From contig SUYO01000003.1 in NCBI GenBank assembly GCA_015060385.1, positions 1 to 64,000 on the forward strand: 64,000 nt of DNA, written 5' to 3'. This document shows, piece after piece, positions 1 through 8,479 of this stretch. Position numbers and translations under genes: made by a program. The notes beneath the pieces are model-generated. The model was not told the DNA's origin, searched no databases, and was given only the letters and a program-made list of their open reading frames with translations. Origin of the DNA: Bacteroidales bacterium (GTDB lineage Bacteria > Bacteroidota > Bacteroidia > Bacteroidales > UBA932). The stretch's first letter is position 1. Every line of letters starts with the position of its first letter.

Positions 1-50
1 GCTTTGTAACATATCACAATATACTACAAATATAGAAATTAAATTTGACA

Positions 51-138
51 AAAAAAAGACTTTCAACAGAAAGTCTATCAAATATTTACAAAATTTAATT
101 TTTCAAGAAAGTGTCAAACTACCGGGTATGATGTTTCT
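51..138 (-). ncRNA. Candidate small RNA with intrinsic terminator
   Basis: On the minus strand an exact -7 box TACATTTG lies at 151-144. About 65 bases downstream is a hairpin (GACTTTC, loop, GAAAGTC, 75-58) followed by seven T's (57-51). A promoter, a short non-coding body and a terminator in this order fit a small RNA of roughly 85 nt. No clear -33 element is visible and the sequence matches no RNA family I recognise. A second minus-strand box TATATTTG at 34-27 points out of the window and probably serves a gene to the left. Confidence 0.25.
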
Positions 139-172
139 ATATGCAAATGTAGATAAAGTCATTGTAATTTAT

Positions 173-180
173 TATATTTG
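173..180 (+). promoter_or_regulatory. -7 box TATATTTG for the MORN/TonB-C gene
   Basis: Exact match to the Bacteroidota sigma-ABfr -7 consensus TAnnTTTG, 25 nt before the start codon at 206. No good -33 TTTG lies at the right distance. Confidence 0.6.
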
Positions 181-205
181 CGATGGACCAATAAACTGAT
201 AACCA

Positions 206-1063
206 ATGAAACGTACGATCTTTCTGTTGACATTGGTGGTGGCGATGCTGTCGTCAGTGTCTCTTTTCGCGCAGAATCAGCGCGGTGACCTAAGCTATGA
301 TGAAGAAATACTTCGTTACGAGGGCCAGTGGCCCAAAGGACAGGGAATCCTTTATTCCAGCAAGGACGGACTTATAATCGGAACCTTCAACAATGGAGTT
401 CCTGAGGGTAAATGTGTCGCTTATCTTCCTAGCGGTGAAGTCTATTGGGGAGATTACAAGAAAGGAAAGGCAACTGGAAAGGGTCGTCTTTACAGGGACA
501 ACGGAATTGTCTTTTCCGGAGACTTCAAGAATGGAAAGTACCATGGTACAGACACGCTCTACCGTCGCAACGGGTCTGTCTATGTAGGCAGGTTCCGTAA
601 CGGAAAGCTGAAGTCCAAGATGTTCGAAACGGATACCCCGCCGGTCGGCATGATGAAGCCGCGCTATCCGAGAGTCGACCTTAGGAACAAGCAGGAGGAA
701 TTCCTGAAGGCTCTTGAACTTCGCTGGGAGGCGAGGAATCTTATGCTTATCGAGAGTGCAGGATTTGTGACTCCTAGGTTCCAGGGAGGAACTCTTGACG
801 ACTTTACGCTATGGGTCAATTCCCAGGTCAAGGTTCCTGAGACTTTTGATCCGACAAGAGGTTCGAGGGCTGTACTTGTGGAGTTTACTGTGCTTGCAGA
901 TGGAACTCTTGCTGACATCCATGCCGTATTCGGCTCGAACCCTGACCTTAACGAAGCTGCTGAAAAGGCTGTTGCCAAGTCTCCTGTATGGGAACCGGGA
1001 ATGTTCGGCGGTGAAAAGAAGAGTACAAGACTTACCGTCCCTATAGTATTCGAGGGAGAATAG
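206..1063 (+). CDS. Secreted MORN-repeat protein with TonB C-terminal domain
   Basis: The 285-residue protein has a cleavable signal peptide (about 1-22, ending FAQ). Four to five MORN-type repeats follow (about 38-135), with recurring Y-x-G-x-(W/F)-x-x-G-x-x-x-G spacing. The last 80 residues (about 205-283) match the TonB C-terminal/energy transducer fold, with the typical V-x-F-x-V-x-x-D-G-x-(L/I) strand and a P-V-W-E-P-G motif near the end. There is no N-terminal TonB membrane anchor, so it is more likely a periplasmic protein using the fold for binding than a real energy transducer. It stands alone behind its own promoter. Specific function unknown. Confidence 0.8.
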   Translation: MKRTIFLLTLVVAMLSSVSLFAQNQRGDLSYDEEILRYEGQWPKGQGILYSSKDGLIIGTFNNGVPEGKCVAYLPSGEVYWGDYKKGKATGKGRLYRDNGIVFSGDFKNGKYHGTDTLYRRNGSVYVGRFRNGKLKSKMFETDTPPVGMMKPRYPRVDLRNKQEEFLKALELRWEARNLMLIESAGFVTPRFQGGTLDDFTLWVNSQVKVPETFDPTRGSRAVLVEFTVLADGTLADIHAVFGSNPDLNEAAEKAVAKSPVWEPGMFGGEKKSTRLTVPIVFEGE

Positions 1064-1086
1064 CCGTTCCGAAGGTACGGTGTATC

Positions 1087-1154
1087 ATAAAATCTGCTAT
1101 CTTTGCATATTCGGGCCGTTTTAGGTCCGTGCATTGCAGGGTAGCAGATTTTAT
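1087..1154. repeat. 13-bp inverted repeat around the sufB promoter
   Basis: ATAAAATCTGCTA (1087-1099) and its exact reverse complement (1142-1154) flank a 42-bp core. The left arm overlaps the -7 box at 1098-1105 and the right arm falls in the 5' leader. The left arm lies upstream of the expected start, so the symmetry acts at DNA level or is inherited from upstream read-through transcripts. Role unknown. Confidence 0.5.
1098..1105 (+). promoter_or_regulatory. -7 box TATCTTTG for the suf operon
   Basis: Exact TAnnTTTG, 90 nt upstream of sufB. The implied leader is about 85 nt and contains a REP-like palindrome at 1160-1185. Confidence 0.6.
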
Positions 1155-1159
1155 TGATT

Positions 1160-1185
1160 GTCATCCCGAGCTTGTCGAGGGATCT
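1160..1185. repeat. REP-like palindrome in the sufB leader
   Basis: The sequence GTCATCCCGAGCTTGTCGAG continued by GGATCT is an imperfect palindrome of the GTCATnCC...GGnATC type. Related copies occur at 38068-38133 and 43521-43594. It lies between the promoter and the start codon of sufB, so it would form a hairpin in the mRNA leader. Confidence 0.5.
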
Positions 1186-1195
1186 ATAGTAAGAT

Positions 1196-2629
1196 ATGAG
1201 TAAGGATATATTGGATAATATTACGGAAAAGGAATATGAACACGGCTTTGTGACGAACGTTGAGCAGGAGTTCATACCGAAAGGTCTCAATGAAGATATA
1301 ATCCGCCTTATTTCGGCGAAGAAGGATGAGCCGGAGTGGATGCTCGAGTTTCGTCTTGAGGCCTTCCGCCGCTGGCAGAAGATGCCTCTGCCGCAGTGGG
1401 CTCATCTTGATATTCCGGAGATAGATTTCCAGGATATAATATATTATGCGGCTCCGAAGAAGGACGAGGACCGTCCGAAGGAGATAGACCCTGAGCTTGA
1501 GAAGACATTCGACAAGCTCGGCATCCCTCTCCATGAGCGCAAGGCGCTCGCAGGAGTGGCGGTAGATGCCGTATTTGACTCTGTTTCGGTCACGACGACC
1601 TTCCGTTCGGCTCTTGCCGAAAAAGGCATCATATTCTGTTCGTTCTCGGAAGCTGTCCGTGAACATCCGGACCTGGTGCGCAAGTATCTTGCGTCGGTCG
1701 TGCCGGTCGGGGACAACTTCTATTCGGCCCTGAACTCGGCAGTGTTCAGCGACGGTTCGTTCGTGTACATTCCGAAGGGAGTCAGATGTCCGATGGAGCT
1801 TTCAAGCTATTTCAGGATCAACGCGGCGGGTACAGGCCAGTTCGAGAGGACCCTCATCGTGGCGGACGAGGGCTCGTATGTAAGCTACATGGAGGGATGT
1901 ACGGCCCCTATGCGTGACGAGAACCAGCTCCATGCCGCTGTGGTGGAGATCATAGTGGAAAAGGATGCTGAGGTGAAGTATTCGACAGTCCAGAACTGGT
2001 ATCCGGGCGATGCCGAAGGAAAGGGAGGCATCTTCAACTTCGTTACCAAGAGAGGTATATGCAAGGGTTCCGGAAGCCATCTCTCATGGACCCAGGTGGA
2101 GACAGGATCCGCAATCACATGGAAATACCCATCCACCATCCTCAAGGGAGACAATTCCTCTTCGGAGTTCTATTCGGTAGCAGTTACAAACAACTTCCAG
2201 CAGGCTGACACCGGAACCAAGATGATACACATAGGCCGCAATACCCGCAGCCGTATCGTCAGCAAGGGTATTTCTGCAGGACGCAGCCAGAACAGTTACC
2301 GCGGACTGGTGAAGATGCTTCCGGGTGCAGACAACGCCCGCAACTTCTCGCAGTGCGACAGCCTTCTCATCGGAGACAGGTGCGGGGCACATACCTTCCC
2401 GTACATCGAGAACGCTAACAGGACCGCCGTCGTGGAACATGAGGCCACGACTTCCAAGATAAGCGAGGATCAGCTCTTCTACTGCAACCAGAGGGGAATA
2501 GGCCCTGAGGAAGCAGTGGGACTGATAGTGAACGGTTATGCACGTGAGGTGCTTTCTAAGCTTCCGATGGAGTTCGCCGTCGAGGCCCAGAAACTTCTCC
2601 AGGTTTCATTGGAAGGCTCTGTAGGATGA
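1196..2629 (+). CDS. sufB: Fe-S cluster assembly scaffold SufB
   Basis: SufB is the scaffold subunit of the SufBCD complex, on which iron-sulfur clusters are built in the cytoplasm. The 477-residue length is normal for the family. Recognisable blocks include the N-terminal helical region with E-W-M-L-E-F-R, the central V-P-x-G-D-N-F-Y-x-A-L-N segment, the beta-helix core containing Y-M-E-G-C-T-A-P, and the C-terminal G-(A)-H-T-F-P-Y-I-E and E-H-E-A-(T)-T-S-K-I motifs. The stop overlaps the start of pnuC by four bases, so the two are translationally coupled. sufC and sufD follow, but no sufS or sufE/sufU is seen nearby. Confidence 0.96.
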   Translation: MSKDILDNITEKEYEHGFVTNVEQEFIPKGLNEDIIRLISAKKDEPEWMLEFRLEAFRRWQKMPLPQWAHLDIPEIDFQDIIYYAAPKKDEDRPKEIDPELEKTFDKLGIPLHERKALAGVAVDAVFDSVSVTTTFRSALAEKGIIFCSFSEAVREHPDLVRKYLASVVPVGDNFYSALNSAVFSDGSFVYIPKGVRCPMELSSYFRINAAGTGQFERTLIVADEGSYVSYMEGCTAPMRDENQLHAAVVEIIVEKDAEVKYSTVQNWYPGDAEGKGGIFNFVTKRGICKGSGSHLSWTQVETGSAITWKYPSTILKGDNSSSEFYSVAVTNNFQQADTGTKMIHIGRNTRSRIVSKGISAGRSQNSYRGLVKMLPGADNARNFSQCDSLLIGDRCGAHTFPYIENANRTAVVEHEATTSKISEDQLFYCNQRGIGPEEAVGLIVNGYAREVLSKLPMEFAVEAQKLLQVSLEGSVG

Positions 2630-3282
2630 TGGAGTTTTGGAACATCATACTGTTTGAACTGGGCGGGAAGCCGGTGCTGCTGATAGATCTTCTGTCGGCG
2701 TTGTTCGGTCTGACCACAGTCTTTCTGGCAGGACGGAACCGTAAGAGCAATTTTTATGTGGGATATGTCTACACCGCTCTACTCTTCTTCATGTTCTGGC
2801 AGAAGAACCTGTATGCTAATCTGATACTTCAGCCTGTCTCGCTGGGTATCAATATAATGGGACAGTACAGATGGTCCCACCCGAAGAAGTCCGAGGAGAG
2901 CGCAAGTGGAAGCGGCGAACTGAAGGTGTCGATGCTTTCATGGCCGCAGAGGGGACTGATAGCGGCGCTGGTGCTTGTGCTTGCCCTTGTATGGGGCTGG
3001 CTTATGAGCATGATGGGAACGAAGTGGTTTGTGGGATATTTCCCAGCCAATCCGCTGCCCTACCTGGACTGCTGCGTGACAGTGCTGATACTTACTGCAC
3101 AGACCTTGTCTGCGCTCAAGAAATGGGACTGCTGGATAGCCTGGCTGCTGGTGAACGTCGCCAACCTGACTCTCTACCTGAAGGCCGGTCTGGTCTTCAT
3201 GCCGATAGTCAGCTGCCTCTACCTGGTCAACGGCATCTGGTCTCTGTTCACATGGTATAAACTGTACCGTAAGGACGCATGA
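2626..3282 (+). CDS. pnuC: PnuC-family nicotinamide riboside/mononucleotide transporter
   Basis: The 218-residue inner-membrane protein has about seven predicted helices. It shows the two internally similar PnuC halves, each with an aromatic-rich segment (L-Y-A-N-L-I-L-Q-P and N-I-M-G-Q-Y-R-W in the first, [11 protein letters not shown] in the second). PnuC proteins take up nicotinamide riboside or related vitamins by facilitated diffusion. The start overlaps the sufB stop (ATGATG at 2626). No nadR-type kinase or TPP riboswitch is visible, so the vitamin transported is not settled. Its place inside a suf operon is unusual. Confidence 0.82.
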   Translation: MMEFWNIILFELGGKPVLLIDLLSALFGLTTVFLAGRNRKSNFYVGYVYTALLFFMFWQKNLYANLILQPVSLGINIMGQYRWSHPKKSEESASGSGELKVSMLSWPQRGLIAALVLVLALVWGWLMSMMGTKWFVGYFPANPLPYLDCCVTVLILTAQTLSALKKWDCWIAWLLVNVANLTLYLKAGLVFMPIVSCLYLVNGIWSLFTWYKLYRKDA

Positions 3283-3298
3283 CCTTTCCGACCATGGT

Positions 3299-3390
3299 CT
3301 TGTCCGTGAAATCATGGATTTTCCCGGACGACTTTATGAAAATACTGACTTGGTCCGGGAAATCGGATGTTTTTCCGGACGAACTATGAA
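3299..3390 (+). repeat. Tandem imperfect 42-bp repeat before sufC
   Basis: Copy 1 (3299-3340) and copy 2 (3349-3390) align over about 42 bases, running from CTTG(G)TCCG to TATGAA. Each copy is itself an imperfect palindrome (TCCGGGAAA...TTTTCCGGA in copy 2), so each could fold as a hairpin. A 10-bp palindrome GACCATGGTC precedes them at about 3290-3299. The block separates pnuC from sufC and may be a processing or translation-control site. Confidence 0.55.
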
Positions 3391-3409
3391 TGATAACAAT
3401 TATTGCGAT

Positions 3410-4159
<750 letters not shown>

Positions 4160-4170
4160 GAGGTATTGTC

Positions 4171-4791
4171 ATGACTGAAGTTATAGTTGTTTCAGAAGGC
4201 AATCTTGCAAGAAGCATCGAGGTGCAGCCCGGCCAGAGGAAGGACATGGTCCTTCTGATCTTGCCGGGCGTGTCCTGCGACCTTAAGATGGATGTGACCT
4301 TGGCCGGCGAGGGAGCGGAGGCGAACATATATGGTGCATATGTGTGCGGCTGTGACGAGAAGGTAAGGATAGCCGTCGACATGCATCATGACCACCCGCA
4401 CTGCAACTCCCGTCAGCTGTTCAAGGGCATTGCCGGAGGCACGTCAAAAGTTGATTTCTATGGAAAGATAATCGTGGCTCAGGACGCCCAGAAGACCGAG
4501 GCATATCAGGAGAACCACAATATCCTTCTTTCCGACGGAGCCAAGGTCGATACCAAGCCTCAGCTTGAGATATATGCAGATGATGTAAAATGCTCTCATG
4601 GAGCAACCATCGGCCGTCTCAATGAAGAGGAACAGTTCTACATGCGCTCACGAGGCATCTCTCTTGAAGATGCCAAGGTGCTTCAGATGATCTCCTTCAT
4701 CGCCCCTGTCCTGGAAAACATCCCGGACGAATCCCAGAGGGAGGCGATGGCTTCCGAAATAGAATCCCAGATAAGGAACATAATCAGGTGA
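4171..4791 (+). CDS. sufD: Short SufD Fe-S assembly subunit
   Basis: SufD partners SufB in the SufBC2D scaffold. This copy has only 206 residues, about half the usual 420-450. It keeps the beta-helix core and the C-terminal family block (I-Y-A-D-D-V-K-C-S-H-G-A-T, then R-G-I-S-L-E-D-A) but lacks the long N-terminal helical domain. The start at 4171 follows a strong AGGAGG just after the sufC stop, which argues that the short form is intended and not a broken gene. The 3' end overlaps a possible GTG start of ispE. Confidence 0.88.
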   Translation: MTEVIVVSEGNLARSIEVQPGQRKDMVLLILPGVSCDLKMDVTLAGEGAEANIYGAYVCGCDEKVRIAVDMHHDHPHCNSRQLFKGIAGGTSKVDFYGKIIVAQDAQKTEAYQENHNILLSDGAKVDTKPQLEIYADDVKCSHGATIGRLNEEEQFYMRSRGISLEDAKVLQMISFIAPVLENIPDESQREAMASEIESQIRNIIR

Positions 4792-4793
4792 CC

Positions 4794-5648
4794 ATGATTA
4801 CAAATCCTAACGTCAAGATAAACCTGGGTCTGAACGTCCTCCGTAAGAGAGAGGACGGCTTTCATGACCTCGAGACCCTTTTCGTGCCTTACATGGGAAT
4901 CAGCGATACCCTTGAGATCGTTGTGGGAGACGATTACAGCCGGACTTCTTCTGCAATCTTCGGAAAATATGCTCCTGAGATGATCGCTCAAGGAATCTCG
5001 GAGGACGGAAAGCTGATGATAACCATAGCCCGCAAGGAAGGTGTGGACTGGGATCCCCTCAAGGACCTTACGGCAAAGGCGTATCAGATACTGGCCGGGG
5101 ATTTCCAGCTTCCTCCTGTAAAGATATTTCTGGAGAAGACATCTCCGGTAGGTGCCGGTCTCGGCGGCGGCTCGTCAGACGCCGCCTTTGCCCTGAAGAT
5201 GCTGAACGAACTCTGCGGACTTGGACTCTCGGAGAACCGCCTCGCCTCATATGCCGCCCGTCTTGGAAGCGACTGCGCCTTCTTCATCTATAACCGTCCG
5301 ATGATAGGAGAGGGAAGGGGAGAGATTCTTTCTGAAATCGATCCTGATTTCATGGACGGAATATATGCAGGACATGAACTTCAGGTATTGACTCCTGAAG
5401 GGGTGGCGGTCTCTACCAAGGATGCCTACGGCGGCATCAGACCCCATCTTCCTGAGGTTGCCCTCAGGGATGCCCTCAGGCTCCCGGTTGAGGAGTGGGA
5501 CGGTGTTCTTGTCAACGACTTCGAGGAAACGGTCTTTGCAAAGTACCCGGAACTTGCAGCTATCAAACGCTCTCTCTACGACAGCGGTGCCGTCTATGCC
5601 TCAATGTCCGGTTCCGGATCGGCTCTTTTTGCCCTTTACAGACGATAA
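4794..5648 (+). CDS. ispE: 4-diphosphocytidyl-2-C-methyl-D-erythritol kinase IspE
   Basis: IspE phosphorylates CDP-methylerythritol in the MEP isoprenoid pathway. The 284-residue protein opens with the family's K-I-N-L-G-L and K-R-E-D-G-(F)-H-D-L-E-T motifs. It carries the GHMP ATP loop P-V-G-A-G-L-G-G-G-S-S-D-A-A (118-131) and ends with the S-G-S-G-S-A-L-F motif. The start could also be GTG at 4788, overlapping the sufD stop; I prefer ATG at 4794. It closes the suf operon. This makes sense because the next-to-last MEP enzymes IspG and IspH are Fe-S proteins, although that link is inference. Confidence 0.93.
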   Translation: MITNPNVKINLGLNVLRKREDGFHDLETLFVPYMGISDTLEIVVGDDYSRTSSAIFGKYAPEMIAQGISEDGKLMITIARKEGVDWDPLKDLTAKAYQILAGDFQLPPVKIFLEKTSPVGAGLGGGSSDAAFALKMLNELCGLGLSENRLASYAARLGSDCAFFIYNRPMIGEGRGEILSEIDPDFMDGIYAGHELQVLTPEGVAVSTKDAYGGIRPHLPEVALRDALRLPVEEWDGVLVNDFEETVFAKYPELAAIKRSLYDSGAVYASMSGSGSALFALYRR

Positions 5649-5683
5649 AAAACGGAAAAAAGGCAAAGAAAAAGAAAAATGTG

Positions 5684-5727
5684 ACGAAAGTCCCGGTTTC
5701 TGTGACGAACGGAAGCCGGGACTTCGT
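5684..5727. other. Strong hairpin downstream of ispE
   Basis: The arms around GTCCCGG (5690-5696) and CCGGGAC (5716-5722) pair over about 14 bp with two bulges. There is no T-run on the plus strand, but the sequence read on the minus strand after the stem is T-rich. It may stop antisense read-through or stabilise the suf mRNA 3' end. Confidence 0.4.
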
Positions 5728-5749
5728 GCAAATTGCCTTTATTTGCGGC

Positions 5750-6907
5750 ATGAAGAATCATGTATTGTCTATAATGGTTCTGCTCATGTCCTCATGCGGG
5801 CTGGAGCAGTTGGGCCACGGTCCGCATTCAGGTGCGGACGGAGTGTGGAAGGGACCTTCATACGGAAGGTATATGTCGGGAACATGTCATGCCGTCTGTC
5901 TTGACTATCCTGACGGATATGACTGGATGGCGGACCCCGGAAACGGAAGTACAGACTGTTCGGTCGTCATGTTTGCAGATGCTGTCCCTGTGCTCAGGCT
6001 GTCTGCCGGAGATTCCTATGAGGTGTCGGCAGATCCTCAAAGACACAGGATAAGGTCAGGATGTCTGTATACCGACTTTACTGACGGGATGACTACCGTC
6101 ATAAAGAAGGATGGGGAAGAAATAATCCGTTATGACGGTGCTGAGGAGGTCATGGATCTGGTAACTGTAGGCGGCACCGTCCATATGCTCTGCATGCCTG
6201 AAGGCGGTACGGGCTTCGTCTACCGCATTGACGGAAAGGAAATGGTGGCAAGGGAGGACGGGGTCCTGTGCGGAGGTCTGGATGTATCCGGCAGTTCTGT
6301 CGGATTCTGCTTTGAGTGCCGGTCGAAATACTATAAGGTAGTTGACGGAAAGGTGTTTCTGATGGAAATGGAGGAGGATATCGGAGAGATCATGGATGTC
6401 GCTTTGTACAACGGGGAATTATCACTGCTGACCGTTACCGGGGACAGACCGGAGCCTGTACTCATAAGAAGTGAGGAACGAAGGAGTCTTATGTTCTGGA
6501 AAATCTCGGATATTGTCTCCTGCCGTTTCATGGATACGGATTCCTTATGTGTGCGGATCAGATACAGGCATAGAGATACCGGACTTACTTCCGATATGCT
6601 ATGGTTGGGTGCCCTTCGGATCCTACAGCCGCGTCAGGCATGTCTGTTGTCTTCAGTTACTGTTGACAGGTCCGGATGTCATGCTGTTGCAAATCCTTCC
6701 GAAACACAGTCAGGAGCCATATTCTCGAATCTTGAACGATATGAACTTCCTCCGGGTTATCATGTGTACGGTCATGGATGTGCAGTGGTAAAAGACACCG
6801 TACTTCATGTGGGGCTGACCTCAGGAAAGGGTATGAGTCCAGTGCTGTGGAGGGATGGCGTTATGGATACTCTGGACGTCAACGGACCTCTTATCTGCCT
6901 TCGATGA
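5750..6907 (+). CDS. Unrecognised lipoprotein, repeat-rich beta protein
   Basis: The 385-residue protein has a lipoprotein signal (S-I-M-V-L-L-M-S-S-C, Cys about 16). The rest is a run of short beta-strand repeats with recurrent D-G-K/D-G-(x)-E turns and many cysteines, which suggests a beta-propeller or similar all-beta repeat fold. I recognise no family. The start at 5750 is chosen because the lipobox begins there; a longer reading frame overlaps ispE and has no signal. TTTGCGGC directly precedes the ATG, as in higB and tsaE. Its 3' end overlaps the convergent mlaF by 17 bases. Confidence 0.7.
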   Translation: MKNHVLSIMVLLMSSCGLEQLGHGPHSGADGVWKGPSYGRYMSGTCHAVCLDYPDGYDWMADPGNGSTDCSVVMFADAVPVLRLSAGDSYEVSADPQRHRIRSGCLYTDFTDGMTTVIKKDGEEIIRYDGAEEVMDLVTVGGTVHMLCMPEGGTGFVYRIDGKEMVAREDGVLCGGLDVSGSSVGFCFECRSKYYKVVDGKVFLMEMEEDIGEIMDVALYNGELSLLTVTGDRPEPVLIRSEERRSLMFWKISDIVSCRFMDTDSLCVRIRYRHRDTGLTSDMLWLGALRILQPRQACLLSSVTVDRSGCHAVANPSETQSGAIFSNLERYELPPGYHVYGHGCAVVKDTVLHVGLTSGKGMSPVLWRDGVMDTLDVNGPLICLR

Positions 6908-7643
6908 TGTTGCGGGCGAGTGTGTTGGCACACACGAAGTCCCGCAGCTGAATGCAGTCGGTCTTAAGGATAGAATGTCTGTCTCCCTGCCACAGCAGCG
7001 AGCCCTGGCTAATGAAACCGATCTTGTCTCCGATTTCAAGGATTGAATTCATGTCATGGGTGTTGACTACCGTGGTCATGTTGAATTCCTTCGTCAGGTC
7101 ATATATGAGACGGTCGATGAGTATGGATGTGTACGGATCGAGGCCGGAATTCGGCTCGTCACAGAAGAGGTATTCAGGATTCAGGGCTATTGCACGGGCA
7201 ATTCCTACTCTTTTCTGCATTCCGCCGCTGAGTTCGTTGGGATATTTGTCGTCAGACCCGATGACATTGACCTTTTCAAGACAGTACTGTGCCCTTTCCC
7301 GTCTCTGGGCTGCCGACCAGTCTGTGAAGAATTCCATCGGGAACATGACGTTCTCTATCACTGTAGCGAAATCGAAGAGGGCGCTGCCCTGGAAGAGTAT
7401 TCCGATATTCTGTCTGAGAGCCTTCCTTTCATCGTAACCCATCTGTGAAAGCCTGCGGTCTCCGTAGCAGATCTCTCCGCTGTCCGGTTCCATCAGACCG
7501 ATGAGGTTCTTCAGCAGGACGGTCTTGCCGGATCCGCTGGCTCCGATTATCATGTTGCACTTTCCGGCCTCATATTCTACGGATATGTCCTTCAGGACAG
7601 CCTTGCCGTCAAAGCTTTTGTAAAGGTTTTCTACTTTTATCAT
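6891..7643 (-). CDS. mlaF: MlaF-type phospholipid ABC transporter ATPase
   Basis: The 250-residue ATPase has Walker A G-A-S-G-S-G-K-T, signature L-S-G-G-M-Q-K-R-V-G-I-A-R-A and Walker B F-C-D-E-P-N-S-G-L-D-P. The M-Q-K-R variant and the N-S-G-L-D-P loop are typical of the MCE/Mla group, which moves phospholipids between the inner and outer membranes. The start at 7643 follows the mlaE stop by one base (TGATATG), showing tight coupling. No mlaD (MCE) gene is adjacent. Confidence 0.88.
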   Translation of the reverse strand: MIKVENLYKSFDGKAVLKDISVEYEAGKCNMIIGASGSGKTVLLKNLIGLMEPDSGEICYGDRRLSQMGYDERKALRQNIGILFQGSALFDFATVIENVMFPMEFFTDWSAAQRRERAQYCLEKVNVIGSDDKYPNELSGGMQKRVGIARAIALNPEYLFCDEPNSGLDPYTSILIDRLIYDLTKEFNMTTVVNTHDMNSILEIGDKIGFISQGSLLWQGDRHSILKTDCIQLRDFVCANTLARNIIEGR

Positions 7644-7644
7644 A

Positions 7645-8391
7645 TCAGTAAAGCATGAGCTGTGTAACAATGAGGTCCGCCATAAGGATGAGTATGCTGG
7701 TCGTGACGATCGCCTTTGTGCTCGACCTTCCTACCCCGAGGGATCCCCCTTTGGCGTAATAACCGTTGAATGCGGCGATGGAAGATATCATGAAGCAGAA
7801 CAGCGACATCTTGAAGCAGCTGTAGAAGATGTAGAATCCGTTGTAGAAGGCCTTGATGCCGGTTATGTAGGATGCAGTCGGGATGATCTGCGTGCTTTCG
7901 ACGACCACATAGCCTCCGACCAGACCGAGGGCAAGGCTCAGGAGCATCAGGAGCGGACTGAGGATGGTTGCAGCCGTAACCTTTGGAAGCACGAGGAAAC
8001 CTGCGGAGTTGACGCCCATCATGTCCATTGCATCGATCTGCTCGGTGATACGCATGCTCCCGATTTCAGACGATATGTTCGAGCCCATCTTTCCCGCAAG
8101 GATGAGGGCGACCATGGTCGAACAGAACTCAAGAATAAGGCTTTCCCTTACCATGTATCCGATATACATCTTGTCTATGATCGGATTCTCGAGGTTGGAT
8201 GCGGTCTGTATGACCAGCACACCTCCGATGAACAGGGATATGACGCCCACAAGCAGTATGGACGAAAGGATGAGCTTGTCCGCTTCGTTTACGAACTGCC
8301 TCCAGAATATCCTTCCCTTTTCAGGCTTCCTGAAGACCATCTTCAGGAAAAGGAAGTATCTGCCTATGGATTCGAAGAATGTCCTTATCAT
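7645..8391 (-). CDS. mlaE: MlaE-type phospholipid ABC transporter permease
   Basis: This is a 248-residue permease of the MlaE/YrbE family. It has an N-terminal amphipathic segment, about five transmembrane helices and the family's central motif (G-S-N-I-S-S-E-I-G-S-M-R-I-T-E-Q-I-D-A-M-D-M-M-G), conserved across MCE systems. It pairs with MlaF, transcribed as one unit from the box at 8413-8420. Partners such as MlaD would have to lie elsewhere in the genome. Confidence 0.9.
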   Translation of the reverse strand: MIRTFFESIGRYFLFLKMVFRKPEKGRIFWRQFVNEADKLILSSILLVGVISLFIGGVLVIQTASNLENPIIDKMYIGYMVRESLILEFCSTMVALILAGKMGSNISSEIGSMRITEQIDAMDMMGVNSAGFLVLPKVTAATILSPLLMLLSLALGLVGGYVVVESTQIIPTASYITGIKAFYNGFYIFYSCFKMSLFCFMISSIAAFNGYYAKGGSLGVGRSSTKAIVTTSILILMADLIVTQLMLY

Positions 8392-8412
8392 CTCGGAATA
8401 TCATTACGGTTG

Positions 8413-8420
8413 CAAAGTTA
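8413..8420 (-). promoter_or_regulatory. -7 box TAACTTTG for mlaEF
   Basis: Exact TAnnTTTG on the minus strand, 22 bases before the mlaE ATG. It lies back-to-back with the GH3 promoter at 8433-8440. Confidence 0.55.
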
Positions 8421-8432
8421 CCATATTTTCCA

Positions 8433-8440
8433 TAATTTTG
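8433..8440 (+). promoter_or_regulatory. -7 box TAATTTTG for the first GH3 gene
   Basis: Exact TAnnTTTG, 40 nt upstream of the start at 8480 in the divergent mlaE/GH3 intergenic region. Confidence 0.5.
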
Positions 8441-8479
8441 TCTTCATGCATTGAACTAATAAACAATCATATCACGACT

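Noticed and set aside
3314..3409. A 32-residue N-terminal extension of SufC from an upstream ATG
   Set aside because: It is encoded by the tandem palindromic repeat, has no counterpart in SufC proteins, and the start at 3410 fits the first conserved strand.
5495..5749. Longer form of the lipoprotein gene starting inside ispE
   Set aside because: The extension overlaps ispE out of frame and would bury the lipoprotein signal; the signal begins at 5750.
7964..8479. Long in-frame extension of the first GH3 gene
   Set aside because: It runs antisense through mlaE and across the promoter; the signal peptide begins at 8480.
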